Shown here piece after piece: positions 1 to 9,821 of a stretch of DNA of 64,000 nucleotides (positions are counted from its first letter, which is position 1; the number at the start of each line of letters is the position of its first letter). The DNA is from Lachnoclostridium sp. An169 (GTDB lineage Bacteria; Bacillota; Clostridia; Lachnospirales; Lachnospiraceae): positions 280,525-344,524 of the forward strand of contig NZ_NFKT01000001.1 of assembly GCF_002160525.1 (NCBI RefSeq), read 5' to 3'. Under the pieces are notes generated by a model, which ran no database searches, was not told where the DNA came from, and saw only the letters and a program-made list of their open reading frames with translations. The translations under genes and the position numbers were made by a program.

Positions 1-955
1 GGCTGTACAGCAGCGCGGCGATATAAAGATCCTGCTCACGGGCCGGGAAGAGGTACTCAAAGAGGAGCTTGCGAAGTATACTTATCCTGAGGACCGGATT
101 GAGATTGTGAACGCCACAGAGGTGATCGAGACGGCTGAGCCGCCGGTGAAGGCCATTCGCGGGAAGAAGGACTCTTCCATCGTGGTTGCCATGAAGATGG
201 TAAAGAATAAGGAAGCGGATGCGTTCGTCTCGGCGGGCAGCACAGGTGCTGTTCTTGTCGGCGGACAGGTTCTTGTCGGAAGGATCAAGGGAGTTGAGAG
301 ACCTCCGCTTGCGCCGCTGATTCCGACGCTTAACGGTGTATCTCTCCTCATAGACTGCGGCGCCAATGTGGACGCCAGACCTTCCCATCTTGTACAGTTT
401 GCGAGAATGGGATCCATCTATATGGAGAGCGTTATGGGAAAGAAGAACCCGAAGGTCGGCATTGTCAATATCGGTGCTGAGGAGGAGAAGGGAAATGCGC
501 TTGTCAAAGAGACGTTCCCGCTTCTGAAGGCATGTAAGGACATCAACTTTATCGGCAGTGTGGAGGCAAGAGAGATCCCTTACGGGACGGCGGATGTGAT
601 CGTCTGCGAGGCTTTTGTCGGCAATGTGATCCTGAAGCTCTATGAGGGAGTCGGAGGAGCGCTGCTGAAAAAGGTGAAGGCAGGCATGATGGCAAATCTT
701 CGCAGTAAAATCGGAGCACTGCTTGTAAAACCCGCGCTCAAGGCTACGATGAAGGATTTCGATGCCAGCGAGTACGGCGGGGCGCCGCTTCTCGGGCTCA
801 ACGGTCTGGTTGTCAAGACCCACGGAAGCTCAGACTCCAGGGAAGTGTGCAATTCGATTATCCAGTGCGTCACATTTCGGGAACAGAAGATTAACGAAAA
901 GATAAAAGCAGCAATTCAGAAGGCGCAGGAAGACGAAAAGAAAGAAAACGAGTAA
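1..955 (+). CDS. plsX: Phosphate acyltransferase PlsX (5' end outside window)
   Basis: PlsX makes acyl-phosphate from acyl-ACP, the first step of the PlsX/PlsY route to phosphatidic acid, at the inner face of the membrane. The reading frame is open from base 2, and about 317 codons are present, so only a short N-terminal part is missing. An apparent GTG start at 107 is internal. Visible family signatures are SAGSTGAVLVGG, the IDCGANVDARP segment, and the C-terminal GGAPLLGLNG stretch. acpP follows after 17 bases, the usual plsX-acpP order. A second glycerolipid cluster (plsY, gpsA) lies about 21 kb downstream. Confidence 0.95.
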   Translation, partial: AVQQRGDIKILLTGREEVLKEELAKYTYPEDRIEIVNATEVIETAEPPVKAIRGKKDSSIVVAMKMVKNKEADAFVSAGSTGAVLVGGQVLVGRIKGVERPPLAPLIPTLNGVSLLIDCGANVDARPSHLVQFARMGSIYMESVMGKKNPKVGIVNIGAEEEKGNALVKETFPLLKACKDINFIGSVEAREIPYGTADVIVCEAFVGNVILKLYEGVGGALLKKVKAGMMANLRSKIGALLVKPALKATMKDFDASEYGGAPLLGLNGLVVKTHGSSDSREVCNSIIQCVTFREQKINEKIKAAIQKAQEDEKKENE

Positions 956-972
956 GGTAGGAGGATTTGATG

Positions 973-1203
973 ATGGAATTCGAAAAACTGCAGGAAATTA
1001 TTGCGGACGTTCTCAATGTCCAGAAAGATGAAATCAAACCGGAGACAACGTTTGTGGACGATCTGGGAGCGGATTCCCTGGATATTTTCCAGATTATCAT
1101 GGGAATTGAGGAAGAGTTCGATATCGAGATCGACAACGATGAAGCTGAAAAGATAGTGACTGTACAGGATGCAGTTGATCAGATAAAAAAAGCAGTGGAA
1201 TAG
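973..1203 (+). CDS. acpP: Acyl carrier protein
   Basis: This 76-residue acidic protein carries growing acyl chains in fatty acid synthesis. The phosphopantetheine attachment serine lies in GADSLD, and the helical pattern EFEKLQEIIADVL is typical of bacterial ACP. AGGAGG at 959-964 sits 8 bases before the ATG at 973. ATG 970 and TTG 967 are in frame and cannot be excluded, but the spacing favours 973. It is probably cotranscribed with plsX, and a strong hairpin with a T-run follows the stop. Confidence 0.95.
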   Translation: MEFEKLQEIIADVLNVQKDEIKPETTFVDDLGADSLDIFQIIMGIEEEFDIEIDNDEAEKIVTVQDAVDQIKKAVE

Positions 1204-1211
1204 AAACAAGC

Positions 1212-1247
1212 GAAAACAAAAAAGCCCCTGTGGGCTTTTTCGTTTTC
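1212..1247 (+). terminator. Rho-independent terminator after acpP
   Basis: AAAGCCC (1221-1227) pairs with GGGCTTT (1232-1238) around a 4-base loop, and a T-run continues the 3' arm. Outer GAAAAC (1212-1217) can also pair with GTTTTC (1242-1247). It lies in the acpP-rnc gap and probably limits read-through into rnc. Confidence 0.8.
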
Positions 1248-1276
1248 CAGGGGAAAGGAAGGAGCGGTACGAGAAG

Positions 1277-1966
1277 ATGGAGGAGAAACTGAGAGAACTG
1301 GAAAAGAAGATCGGGTATGAGTTCCGCGATTTTTCGCTCCTTAAGCGGGCGATGATGCACAGTTCCTATACGAATGAAAAGAATATGCCGAAATATGAGT
1401 GCAACGAGCGCCTGGAGTTCCTGGGAGATGCGGTGCTGGAGCTGGTATCCAGCGAATTTCTGTTTAAGGAGTCGCCAAAGGTCTCGGAGGGGGAGCTTAC
1501 GAAGACCCGGGCGAGCATGGTCTGCGAGCCGTCCCTTGCCATGTGCGCGGCAGATATCGGCCTGGGAGATTATCTTCTCCTCGGAAAAGGAGAGGAAGCG
1601 ACAGGGGGAAGACTGAGGGATTCCATCACATCGGACGCCATGGAAGCGCTCATCGGCGCAGTTTACCTGGATGGTGGTTTTACTAATGCAAAAGAGTTCA
1701 TTCACCGTTTCGTGCTCACGGATCTGGAAGATAAGAAGCTCTTTTATGATAGTAAAACGATCCTCCAGGAGATGATGCAGGCACAGGGAAGGGAGCCTGT
1801 GGCTTACCGGCTTGTCAGAGAGGAAGGACCGGACCACAGCAAGTCCTTCTTCGTGGAGGCGGTGATCGGAAAGAAAGTCTACGGAGCCGGCAGCGGACGG
1901 TCCAAGAAAGCGGCGGAACAGCGGGCGGCATACGAGGCGATTCTGCGGCTGAAGAAGGAAAAGTAA
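1277..1966 (+). CDS. rnc: Ribonuclease III
   Basis: RNase III cuts double-stranded RNA in rRNA maturation and mRNA turnover. The 229 residues match the usual length. The N-terminal catalytic domain has the signature NERLEFLGDAVLE near residues 42-54, with the second acidic cluster in DAMEALIGAVYLDGG. A dsRNA-binding domain occupies roughly residues 155-225, with the typical SKKAAEQRAA end. The start has AAGGAG about 13 bases upstream, a long spacing, but no better start is seen. smc follows after 12 bases, the common rnc-smc-ftsY order of Bacillota. Confidence 0.96.
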   Translation: MEEKLRELEKKIGYEFRDFSLLKRAMMHSSYTNEKNMPKYECNERLEFLGDAVLELVSSEFLFKESPKVSEGELTKTRASMVCEPSLAMCAADIGLGDYLLLGKGEEATGGRLRDSITSDAMEALIGAVYLDGGFTNAKEFIHRFVLTDLEDKKLFYDSKTILQEMMQAQGREPVAYRLVREEGPDHSKSFFVEAVIGKKVYGAGSGRSKKAAEQRAAYEAILRLKKEK

Positions 1967-1978
1967 AGCGGGTGTGAT

Positions 1979-4900
1979 ATGTACTTAAAAAGTATTGAAG
2001 TGCAGGGATTCAAGTCCTTTGCGAACAAGATAAAATTTGAATTCCACAACGGAATCACCGGGATTGTCGGCCCCAACGGAAGCGGTAAGAGCAATGTAGC
2101 GGACGCGGTCCGCTGGGTGCTCGGGGAACAGAGAGTCAAACAGCTCCGCGGGGGCAGCATGCAGGACGTCATTTTTTCCGGAACCGAGAATCGGAAGCCG
2201 TTGAGCTATGCGTCGGTTGCCATCACTCTGGACAACTCAGACCACAAGCTTCCCGTGGAGTTTGAGGAAGTCACCGTGACGAGGAAACTCTACCGTTCGG
2301 GGGAGAGCGAGTACCTGATCAACGGGGCTGCCTGCAGGCTCAAGGATATCAATGAGATGTTCTATGACACGGGAATCGGAAAAGAGGGGTACTCGATCAT
2401 CGGCCAGGGACAGATCGACAAGATCCTGAGCGGTAAGCCGGAGGAACGCCGGGAACTTTTTGATGAAGCGGCGGGAATCGTAAAGTTCAAACGCCGGAAA
2501 AATGTTTCCCTGAAAAAGCTGGAAGAAGAGCGGATGAACCTGACCCGTGTGAACGATATTTTAAAGGAGCTGGAAAAGCAGCTCGGCCCGTTGGAGAAGC
2601 AGTCCGAGACAGCCAGGGAATACCTGAAAAAGAAAGAAGAGCTTAAATCCTATGATATCAATATGTTCCTTCTGGAGGAGGAACGGCTCAGGGAACGCAT
2701 CCGTGATGTGGAGGAAAAGTACGGCAATGCTTCTGCGGAGATGGAGGAGTCCAATGCCCGGTACGGGAAGATGAAAGAAGAGTACGACGCCATCGAACAG
2801 GAAGTGGAGACGATTGATCTTGCGATTGAGAAGGCGAAGAACCAGCTCAATGAGACGAACCTCTTAAAACAGCAGCTTGAGGGGCAGATCAACGTGCTGA
2901 AGGAACAGATCAACACGGCACGCATGAACGACGAGCACTACGGCCAGAGGCAGAGCGCCATCGCTGTGGAGATCAGCACAAGGGCGGACCAGAAGGAAGC
3001 GCTGGAACAGGACCGGAGAAAACTGAAGGAAAACCTTAAGGAGGCCTCAGCCCGGGATGAGAATGCCAGGCAGGAACTCATCCGGGTCCAGACTCTGATC
3101 GCGGAACATACGGACCAGATCGGGGAGAAGAAGCAGGAGATCATGGATCTTCTGGGAAACCGGGCTTCCACAAAGGCCAAGATCCAGCACTACGATACCA
3201 CCAGGGAACAGATTGCCGCGAGAAAGGCTGTCCTTGCCAGAAATATTATCGAGGTTTCCTCGGAGTCGGAGAGACAGCAGGAAAGCCTGAAGAAATATGA
3301 GGAAGATCTGAGGACAGTGCAGGCGGCGATCGCCGAATACGGCAGCCGGATAACAAAAGCGGAGGCGGAGATCGAGGCATACCAGAAGGAGATCGCCGAG
3401 AAGCAGGAGAAGCTGCGGATCGGGCAGACCGCATACCACAGAGAGTCCTCCCGCCTGGAATCGCTGAAAAACATTACCGAGAGATATGACGGATACGGCA
3501 ACAGTATCCGGAAGGTCATGGCGAATAAGGACCGGGAAAAAGGTCTGATCGGCGTTGTGGCAGATATCATCAAGGTGGACAGGGAGTATGAGATCGCCAT
3601 CGAGACCGCCCTTGGAGGCAGTATCCAGAATATCGTCACCGACAATGAGGAGACGGCCAAGCGGATGATCGCTTTCCTGAAAAAGAATAAATTCGGCCGC
3701 GCCACATTCCTCCCGCTGACCAGTATGCGGGGAAGCGGCGGGATCCGGAGCGAAGAGGCGCTTCGTGAGCCCGGAGTCATCGGCGTTGCCAGTACTCTGG
3801 TACACGTGGAAAAACGGTTCGAAGGCCTGGCAGACCAGCTGCTCGGCCGGACCATCGTGGTGGATGAGATAGACCATGGGATTGCCATTGCCAGAAAATA
3901 CAGACAGTCTCTCCGTCTGGTTACTCTGGAGGGAGAACTGATCAACCCGGGCGGATCCATGACCGGAGGTGCTTTTAAGAACTCCAGTAATCTCCTCAGC
4001 AGAAGAAGAGAGATTGAAGAGTTTGAGAAGACCGTTGCCATGTTAAAGGCTGACATGGAGGAGATGGACCGTGCTGTTACGGAAGTGAAGAACAGGCGTG
4101 CCGCATGCTATGCACAGATCGATCAGATCCAGCAGGAACTCCGGAAGGCTTCCGTCGTAGAGAATACGGCAAAGATGAACGTGGAGCAGACGCAGATCCG
4201 CATGAGAGAGGCACAGCAGCGCTGCGAAGGGTATGTCCGCGAGCAGGACGGCCTGGCAAAGCAGTTAAAAGAGATTGCGGATAACGAGGATTCCATTCAG
4301 ATGGAACTGGAGACTTCGGAAAATCTGGAAAAGGAACTGAACACCCGGATTGAAGAGCTCCAGAAGGAGCTGGACGAGGCGAAAGAAGAGGAGAACGTGC
4401 GTCTCAGAGAGTCCGAGCAGCTCCATCTTTCCCTTGCAGGTCTGGAACAGCAGAGCACCTTTATCGAGGAGAATATCTCCCGTATCACTGAGGAGACGGA
4501 GAAGTTCGAGAGCGAGCTCAAAGAGCTGGAAGAAGGCAAAGGCAATGCTTCCGAGGAAATCCGCCAGAAAGAGGAGAAAATACGGGAGCTCAGAGAGGCC
4601 ATTGAGAACTCAAAAGAGCTTTTCGAGGAGATCGGCTCCGAGATCAAGGCGCAGACGGCAAAAAGGGACGAGCTGAACCAGAAGAACAAGGATTTCCTGG
4701 GAATGCGGGAGGAACTTTCCAAACATATCTCCGCCTTGGACAAGGAGTGCTTCCGTCTGAACAGCCAGAAAGAATCCTATGAGGAAGCTTCGGAGAAGCA
4801 GATCAACTACATGTGGGAGGAATATGAACTCACCTATAACATGGCCATGGAATTGCGGAATGAGAACCTTACCGATCTGGCATTCATGAAGCGGCAGATC

Positions 4901-5539
4901 CAGACTCTGAAAAACGAGATCCGCAAACTTGGCACTGTCAATGTAAATGCCATCGAGGACTTTAAAAACGTATCGGAGCGCTATACGTTCCTCAAGGCAC
5001 AGCACGATGATCTGGTGGAGGCTGAGGCTTCTCTTGTGCAGATCATCGCCGAGCTTGACACTGCCATGCGCAAGCAGTTCGCGGAGCAGTTCAGACGGAT
5101 TGCCGAGGAGTTCAACAGCGTGTTCCGGCAGCTCTTCGGAGGCGGAAAGGGAACGCTGGAACTGATGGAGGATGAGGATATTCTGGAAGCGGGAATCCGC
5201 ATCATCGCGCAGCCGCCGGGAAAGAAACTGCAGAACATGATGCAGCTCTCCGGCGGGGAGAAAGCCCTGACCGCGATCTCCCTGCTGTTTGCGATCCAGA
5301 ACCTGAAACCGTCGCCTTTCTGTCTGCTGGATGAGATTGAGGCGGCTCTGGACGACAGCAACGTGTCCCGGTACGCCCAGTACCTCCACAAGCTGACAGA
5401 GCACACCCAGTTTATCGTCATTACCCACAGAAGAGGAACCATGGCTGCCGCAGACCGGCTCTACGGTATCACCATGCAGGAGAAAGGGGTTTCCACCCTG
5501 GTATCTGTAGACCTTCTGGAGGACGAGCTGGATAAATAA
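1979..5539 (+). CDS. smc: Chromosome segregation protein SMC
   Basis: SMC is the ATPase of the condensin-like SMC-ScpAB complex that organises the nucleoid. At 1186 residues it has the full family length. Walker A GPNGSGKSN lies near residues 32-40. Two long coiled coils flank a hinge at about 500-655, which contains GYGNSI and ends near GGSMTGG. The ABC signature LSGGEKAL is near 1090 and Walker B CLLDEIEAALDD near 1113. The start at 1979 has only a weak ribosome binding site. It is followed by ftsY, as is usual. Confidence 0.98.
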   Translation: MYLKSIEVQGFKSFANKIKFEFHNGITGIVGPNGSGKSNVADAVRWVLGEQRVKQLRGGSMQDVIFSGTENRKPLSYASVAITLDNSDHKLPVEFEEVTVTRKLYRSGESEYLINGAACRLKDINEMFYDTGIGKEGYSIIGQGQIDKILSGKPEERRELFDEAAGIVKFKRRKNVSLKKLEEERMNLTRVNDILKELEKQLGPLEKQSETAREYLKKKEELKSYDINMFLLEEERLRERIRDVEEKYGNASAEMEESNARYGKMKEEYDAIEQEVETIDLAIEKAKNQLNETNLLKQQLEGQINVLKEQINTARMNDEHYGQRQSAIAVEISTRADQKEALEQDRRKLKENLKEASARDENARQELIRVQTLIAEHTDQIGEKKQEIMDLLGNRASTKAKIQHYDTTREQIAARKAVLARNIIEVSSESERQQESLKKYEEDLRTVQAAIAEYGSRITKAEAEIEAYQKEIAEKQEKLRIGQTAYHRESSRLESLKNITERYDGYGNSIRKVMANKDREKGLIGVVADIIKVDREYEIAIETALGGSIQNIVTDNEETAKRMIAFLKKNKFGRATFLPLTSMRGSGGIRSEEALREPGVIGVASTLVHVEKRFEGLADQLLGRTIVVDEIDHGIAIARKYRQSLRLVTLEGELINPGGSMTGGAFKNSSNLLSRRREIEEFEKTVAMLKADMEEMDRAVTEVKNRRAACYAQIDQIQQELRKASVVENTAKMNVEQTQIRMREAQQRCEGYVREQDGLAKQLKEIADNEDSIQMELETSENLEKELNTRIEELQKELDEAKEEENVRLRESEQLHLSLAGLEQQSTFIEENISRITEETEKFESELKELEEGKGNASEEIRQKEEKIRELREAIENSKELFEEIGSEIKAQTAKRDELNQKNKDFLGMREELSKHISALDKECFRLNSQKESYEEASEKQINYMWEEYELTYNMAMELRNENLTDLAFMKRQIQTLKNEIRKLGTVNVNAIEDFKNVSERYTFLKAQHDDLVEAEASLVQIIAELDTAMRKQFAEQFRRIAEEFNSVFRQLFGGGKGTLELMEDEDILEAGIRIIAQPPGKKLQNMMQLSGGEKALTAISLLFAIQNLKPSPFCLLDEIEAALDDSNVSRYAQYLHKLTEHTQFIVITHRRGTMAAADRLYGITMQEKGVSTLVSVDLLEDELDK

Positions 5540-5591
5540 GGATAGAAACAGGGAGAAAAGAATAGGATAGTAAAGAAAAAGGAGACGTCTT

Positions 5592-6548
5592 ATGGGAGAG
5601 AAACAGGGATTTTTCAAACGCCTTGTCTCCGGGCTTACAAAGACGAGAGACAATATTGTATCCGGAATGGACAGTATTTTCCACGGTTTTTCGAAAATCG
5701 ACGACGAGTTCTACGACGAGCTGGAAGAGACGCTGATCATGGGAGACCTGGGCGTGCACGCCACCATGAATATTCTGGATGATCTGAAAGAAAAAGTACG
5801 CCAGCAGCATATCCGGGAGCCGCTTGAGTGCCGGCAGCTGCTGATCGACAGCATCCGGGAACAGATGGATGTGGGAGAGACGGCATATGAGTTCGAGAAC
5901 CGCACTTCCGTGGTCTTTGTCATCGGCGTAAACGGCGTCGGCAAGACGACCACAATCGGAAAACTGGCCGGAAAACTCAAAGCACAGAATAAAAAGGTGA
6001 TTCTGGCGGCTGCAGACACGTTCCGCGCTGCAGCCGGGGAGCAGCTGAAGGAGTGGGCTTCCCGGGCGGGGGTGGAGATGATCGGCGGCCAGGAGGGAGC
6101 GGATCCTGCCTCCGTCGTCTATGATGCGGTTGCGGCTGCGAAGGCGAGAAAGGCGGATGTTCTGCTGTGTGATACGGCGGGACGGCTTCACAACAAGAAG
6201 AACCTGATGGAGGAGCTGCGAAAGATCAACCGGGTGATTGACCGGGAGTACCCGGAAGCTTTCCGCGAGACTCTGGTGGTACTGGACGCTACCACCGGAC
6301 AGAATGCCCTTGCCCAGGCGAGGGAGTTTAACGAGGTGGCGGATGTCACAGGCGTGATCCTTACCAAGATGGACGGGACCGCCAAGGGGGGGATTGCAGT
6401 GGCCATTCAGGCGGAGCTCGGTATCCCGGTGAAGTACATTGGCGTGGGCGAGTCCATCGATGACCTGCAGAAATTTGATTCAGAGGAGTTTGTGAAAGCA
6501 CTATTCTACAGAGAGGATGATAAAAATGATGACGTTGGAGAAATTTGA
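5592..6548 (+). CDS. ftsY: Signal recognition particle receptor FtsY
   Basis: FtsY is the membrane-associated SRP receptor GTPase that docks ribosome-SRP complexes at the Sec translocon. At 318 residues it is the short form typical of Bacillota, without a long acidic N-terminal domain. The G1 loop GVNGVGKTTT is near residues 113-122, DTAGR marks G3, and TKMDGTAKGG marks G4 and the closing loop. AAGGAG stands just upstream of the ATG. Its 3' end overlaps the start of ilvA by about 20 bases, so the two are probably translationally coupled. Confidence 0.97.
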   Translation: MGEKQGFFKRLVSGLTKTRDNIVSGMDSIFHGFSKIDDEFYDELEETLIMGDLGVHATMNILDDLKEKVRQQHIREPLECRQLLIDSIREQMDVGETAYEFENRTSVVFVIGVNGVGKTTTIGKLAGKLKAQNKKVILAAADTFRAAAGEQLKEWASRAGVEMIGGQEGADPASVVYDAVAAAKARKADVLLCDTAGRLHNKKNLMEELRKINRVIDREYPEAFRETLVVLDATTGQNALAQAREFNEVADVTGVILTKMDGTAKGGIAVAIQAELGIPVKYIGVGESIDDLQKFDSEEFVKALFYREDDKNDDVGEI

Positions 6549-7740
6549 GGAAGCCAGTGAACTGGTAAAAAAAGTGACCAATCCCACGAAACTGGTCTAC
6601 AGTGACTATCTGAGCGAGCAGACCGGGGGAAAAGTTTATTTGAAGCCGGAAAACATGCAGTATACCGGGGCGTACAAGATCCGCGGGGCATATTACAAGA
6701 TCAGCACGCTTTCCGAGGAGGAGAGAAGCAGGGGGCTGATTACTTCTTCTGCGGGAAATCATGCCCAGGGCGTTGCATTTGCTGCGAAGAAATTCGGTTG
6801 TAAGGCGACCATTGTCATGCCTACGGTCACACCGCTGATCAAGGTGAACCGCACCAAGAGCTACGGAGCGGATGTCATCCTCTACGGGGATGTATATGAC
6901 GACGCCTATGCCTATGCGTGCGAGCTGGCGGAGAAGAACGGATATACGTTCGTACACCCCTTCAACGACCTGGATGTGGCAACCGGACAGGGAACCATTG
7001 CCATGGAGATTGTCCAGGAGCTTCCCACAGTCGATTACATCATTGTTCCCATCGGCGGAGGCGGGCTGATCGCCGGTGTGTCCACTCTGGCAAAGATGCT
7101 CAACCCGAAGATCAAAGTGATCGGTGTGGAGCCTGCCGAGGCGGCGAGCATGACGGCAGCTCTCAAGGCAGGTGAGGTCGTGGAACTGGAAAGTGCCAAT
7201 ACGATCGCTGACGGAACCGCTGTAAAAGCAGTGGGCGACAAGATCCTTCCCTACGTGCAGGAAAACGTGGACGAAGTCCTTCTGGTGGAAGATGATGAGC
7301 TGATCGGCGCTTTCCTTGACATGGTGGAGAATCACAAGATGATCGTGGAGAATTCCGGCCTCCTTTCCGTGGCGGCTCTGAAACAGCTCGATCTCAGGGG
7401 CAAAAAGGCAGTCTGCATCTTAAGCGGCGGAAATATGGACGTAATCACCATGTCCTCCATCGTACAGCACGGCCTGATCCAGAGAGACAGGATCTTCTCC
7501 GTGTCTGTCCTGCTCCCGGATAAGCCGGGTGAACTGGTGCAGGTGGCAAAGACCATCGCAGACGAGCAGGGCAATGTCATCAAACTGGAGCACAATCAGT
7601 TTGTCAGCACAAACCGGAATGCCGCTGTGGAGCTGCGTATCACCATGGAGGCGTTCGGCACCGAGCATAAGAACCGGATCCTGGATGCTCTGGAGAAAAA
7701 AGGATTCCGGCCGAAACTGATCAGCGCAAAATTATATTAA
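6526..7740 (+). CDS. ilvA: Threonine ammonia-lyase (catabolic type, with ACT domain)
   Basis: This PLP enzyme deaminates threonine to 2-oxobutyrate, either for isoleucine synthesis or threonine breakdown. The PLP lysine is in GAYKIRGA (about K51), with SSAGNHAQG and the phosphate-binding GGGGLIAG loop around residue 178. Residues from about 330 form a C-terminal ACT domain, so the 404-residue protein matches the TdcB/YbaA-like form with one ACT domain rather than the long biosynthetic IlvA. ATG 6526 is preceded by AGAGAGG at 9 bases. ATG 6517 and 6529 are alternatives. No isoleucine-pathway genes lie nearby. Confidence 0.9.
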   Translation: MMTLEKFEEASELVKKVTNPTKLVYSDYLSEQTGGKVYLKPENMQYTGAYKIRGAYYKISTLSEEERSRGLITSSAGNHAQGVAFAAKKFGCKATIVMPTVTPLIKVNRTKSYGADVILYGDVYDDAYAYACELAEKNGYTFVHPFNDLDVATGQGTIAMEIVQELPTVDYIIVPIGGGGLIAGVSTLAKMLNPKIKVIGVEPAEAASMTAALKAGEVVELESANTIADGTAVKAVGDKILPYVQENVDEVLLVEDDELIGAFLDMVENHKMIVENSGLLSVAALKQLDLRGKKAVCILSGGNMDVITMSSIVQHGLIQRDRIFSVSVLLPDKPGELVQVAKTIADEQGNVIKLEHNQFVSTNRNAAVELRITMEAFGTEHKNRILDALEKKGFRPKLISAKLY

Positions 7741-7751
7741 GGGGAGAAAAA

Positions 7752-8267
7752 ATGAATCGCAGAAAACCGGGAAAGGGAGAAGTCTACAGACATTTTCGGG
7801 GAAAGCTCTACCGGATCCTCCATATCGCCGTCTGGACGGAGAACGGCGGGGAGATGGTGGTTTTCCGGCCAAATGATGATACGAATGAGGAGGGAAAAGT
7901 CTATGTCAGCCTCCTGGAGCAGTTTTTAAGTCCGGTGGATAAAGAAAAATATCCGGATGCTGACCAGGAGTACCGCTTCGAGCTTGTGCGGGAGGACACG
8001 CAGGAGAAAACGAAGCGTCCCGACAGGGAAAGGGCTGAGGGGAAAAGCCCGGAGGAGCTGATTCTGGCATTTCTTGATCTGAAGGACAATGAGGAGAGGA
8101 TCGAATTTCTTCAGAAGCACCGCAGCGAGATGAGCGACCGTTTCCTGACCGCGGCATCAGAGAGTCTGGAATTTGTGGAAAATGCAGAGACCATGGAAGA
8201 GCGGTATGCCGGGCTTCTGCGGTTCTTAAGGACGAAAGTAAAATATGAGAGCCGCAGGCTCAGATAA
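7752..8267 (+). CDS. DUF1653 domain protein
   Basis: The first 65 residues fit the DUF1653 family: GEVYRHFRGKLYRILHIA, an acidic/aromatic middle and a SLLEQFLSPVD end. This small beta-barrel-like domain has no proved function. The remaining 100 residues are charged, helical and not recognised. GGGGAG precedes the ATG, and the gene starts 11 bases after ilvA, so it likely belongs to the same operon. uppP follows at 20 bases. Confidence 0.7.
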   Translation: MNRRKPGKGEVYRHFRGKLYRILHIAVWTENGGEMVVFRPNDDTNEEGKVYVSLLEQFLSPVDKEKYPDADQEYRFELVREDTQEKTKRPDRERAEGKSPEELILAFLDLKDNEERIEFLQKHRSEMSDRFLTAASESLEFVENAETMEERYAGLLRFLRTKVKYESRRLR

Positions 8268-8287
8268 TAGAAGAGGAGTATAAGACA

Positions 8288-9136
8288 GTGATTGAATTTT
8301 TCAAAGCATTTCTGTTCGGTATTGTGGAGGGAATCACAGAGTGGCTTCCTATCAGCAGTACCGGGCATATGATTCTGTTAAACGAGTTCGTCAAACTGGA
8401 TGTATCGGAAGAATTTTACAGCATGTTTGAGGTTGTCATCCAGCTGGGAGCGATCTTTGCAGTGGTGGTTCTGTTCTGGCACCAGATCTTCCCGTTCGGA
8501 AAGACGAGAAAGAGCAACCGGCTCGCCAGAACCGGCGTGCTGCGGTATGTAAAAAAGGATATCTTCTATCTGTGGGTTAAGATCCTGATCGCATGCATAC
8601 CTGCGGCTGTAGTAGGAATCCTTTTCAATGATGTGTTTGAGGAACTGTTCTACAATTATCAGTGCGTTGCCCTTGCGCTGATTATTTTCGGTATCGCCTT
8701 CATTGTGATCGAAGAGCAGCACAAAGGAAAGCCGGCGAAGGTCAACAGCCTGGGAGAGCTTTCCTACCAGACTGTTCTGCTGATCGGGGTATTCCAGCTT
8801 ATCGCAGCAATCTTTCCGGGAACGTCCCGGTCAGGCGCTACGATCGTGGGTGCGCTTCTTCTCGGCGTTTCCAGGACAGTTGCGGCGGAGTTTACTTTCT
8901 TCCTCGCCATCCCGGTGATGTTCGGAGCAAGCCTTTTAAAACTGGTGCAGTTCGGCCTGGAGTTTACCTCCTTCGAGGTGCTGATCCTGCTGATCGGCAT
9001 GGTGACGGCTTTTGTTTCATCCATGCTGATTATCCGGTTCCTGATGGGGTATATCAAGAAACATGATTTCAAGGTATTCGGATATTACCGGATCGTGCTC
9101 GGCGTGCTGGTGCTGCTGTATTTTATACTGAGATAG
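8288..9136 (+). CDS. uppP: Undecaprenyl-diphosphate phosphatase UppP/BacA
   Basis: This integral membrane enzyme removes a phosphate from undecaprenyl diphosphate to recycle the carrier for peptidoglycan and gives bacitracin resistance. The 282-residue protein has the two family motifs: EGITEWLPISSTGH near residues 14-27 and PGTSRSGATI near 176-185. Several hydrophobic segments cover most of its length. It starts with GTG at 8288, with GAGGAG upstream. It is the last gene of the first plus-strand block and is followed by a large hairpin with a T-run. Confidence 0.96.
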   Translation: MIEFFKAFLFGIVEGITEWLPISSTGHMILLNEFVKLDVSEEFYSMFEVVIQLGAIFAVVVLFWHQIFPFGKTRKSNRLARTGVLRYVKKDIFYLWVKILIACIPAAVVGILFNDVFEELFYNYQCVALALIIFGIAFIVIEEQHKGKPAKVNSLGELSYQTVLLIGVFQLIAAIFPGTSRSGATIVGALLLGVSRTVAAEFTFFLAIPVMFGASLLKLVQFGLEFTSFEVLILLIGMVTAFVSSMLIIRFLMGYIKKHDFKVFGYYRIVLGVLVLLYFILR

Positions 9137-9207
9137 GCGGTTTTCTGCCCGCAGCCGGACATAACGGAGAACGATCTTAGCCGGGGATTACATACAGAAA
9201 AGACAGA

Positions 9208-9288
9208 GAGCAGACAGGAAAAGAGTGGGAACGCGGTGAACAGGGCGGACTGTTCATCCTCACTCATCCGGGTCTGCTCCTCTTTTTT
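9208..9288 (+). terminator. Three-tier terminator after uppP
   Basis: Three nested pairings share one axis: GAGCAGAC (9208-9215) with GTCTGCTC (9272-9279), GAGTG (9223-9227) with CACTC (9261-9265), and GAACAG (9238-9243) with CTGTTC (9250-9255). Seven T residues follow at 9282-9288. This closes the plus-strand housekeeping run. Confidence 0.65.
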
Positions 9289-9319
9289 TCTGCTTAATTT
9301 TCCATATCAGAAGGAGCAT

Positions 9320-9785
9320 TCATACTGCCAGCTTTTTACTGTCAACACGGCTTTTTAACACAAGTGACAGCGCGGCTGATAATATTCTTGCAAATACGGT
9401 ACTCCACCAGATCATGATCTGTCCGCCGAATAATGGCGGTAATACAAACATAAAAACAAGCATAAATAAAGGTTCTATGTATGTTAAAACGTAGGAAAAT
9501 ATACTCTCTTCTGTTGCATAAAAACTGACAGTTGTAATACGGGTTACAGCGACGAACGGAACAGAAATGAGGAATATCGGTATAATCTTACCCACTTCAA
9601 TATTTACTTCTGTTGATACACCGATTTTAATAATATTTTTTGATACTGACGCTATGTTAGAGAACGGAATATTTAGAGTAAACTGTTTATATCTCAACAT
9701 ATAAATCACTGCTGTCAGGAAAGTCACTCCCTGACCTATAACGGTTGCAATCGAGGTAAGGAAATGCCCTCTGCCGTCAACGCAT
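9320..9785 (-). pseudogene. MATE family efflux transporter, C-terminal remnant
   Basis: The minus-strand frame reads as the last third of a MATE multidrug transporter: a DGRGHFLTSIATVI segment, then hydrophobic helices including FVAVTRITTVSFYATEES and a PLFGGQIMIWWSTVFARI stretch, ending at a stop at 9320. Nothing N-terminal to it can be found. The frame runs into the promoter region of the esterase at about 9785, so the first two thirds were lost. A GTG at 9727 could begin a 135-residue product, but that would lack most membrane helices. It is AT-richer than its neighbours. Confidence 0.65.
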
Positions 9786-9791
9786 GGGCGC

Positions 9792-9821
9792 TTTACAAAG
9801 TGTAAGGTGTATGGGTATAAT
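9792..9821 (+). promoter_or_regulatory. Sigma-A-type promoter for the esterase gene
   Basis: TTTACA (9792-9797) and TATAAT (9816-9821) are separated by 18 bases. Transcription would begin near 9828. This excludes the in-frame ATG codons at 9784 and 9811 and supports the start at 9913. Confidence 0.6.
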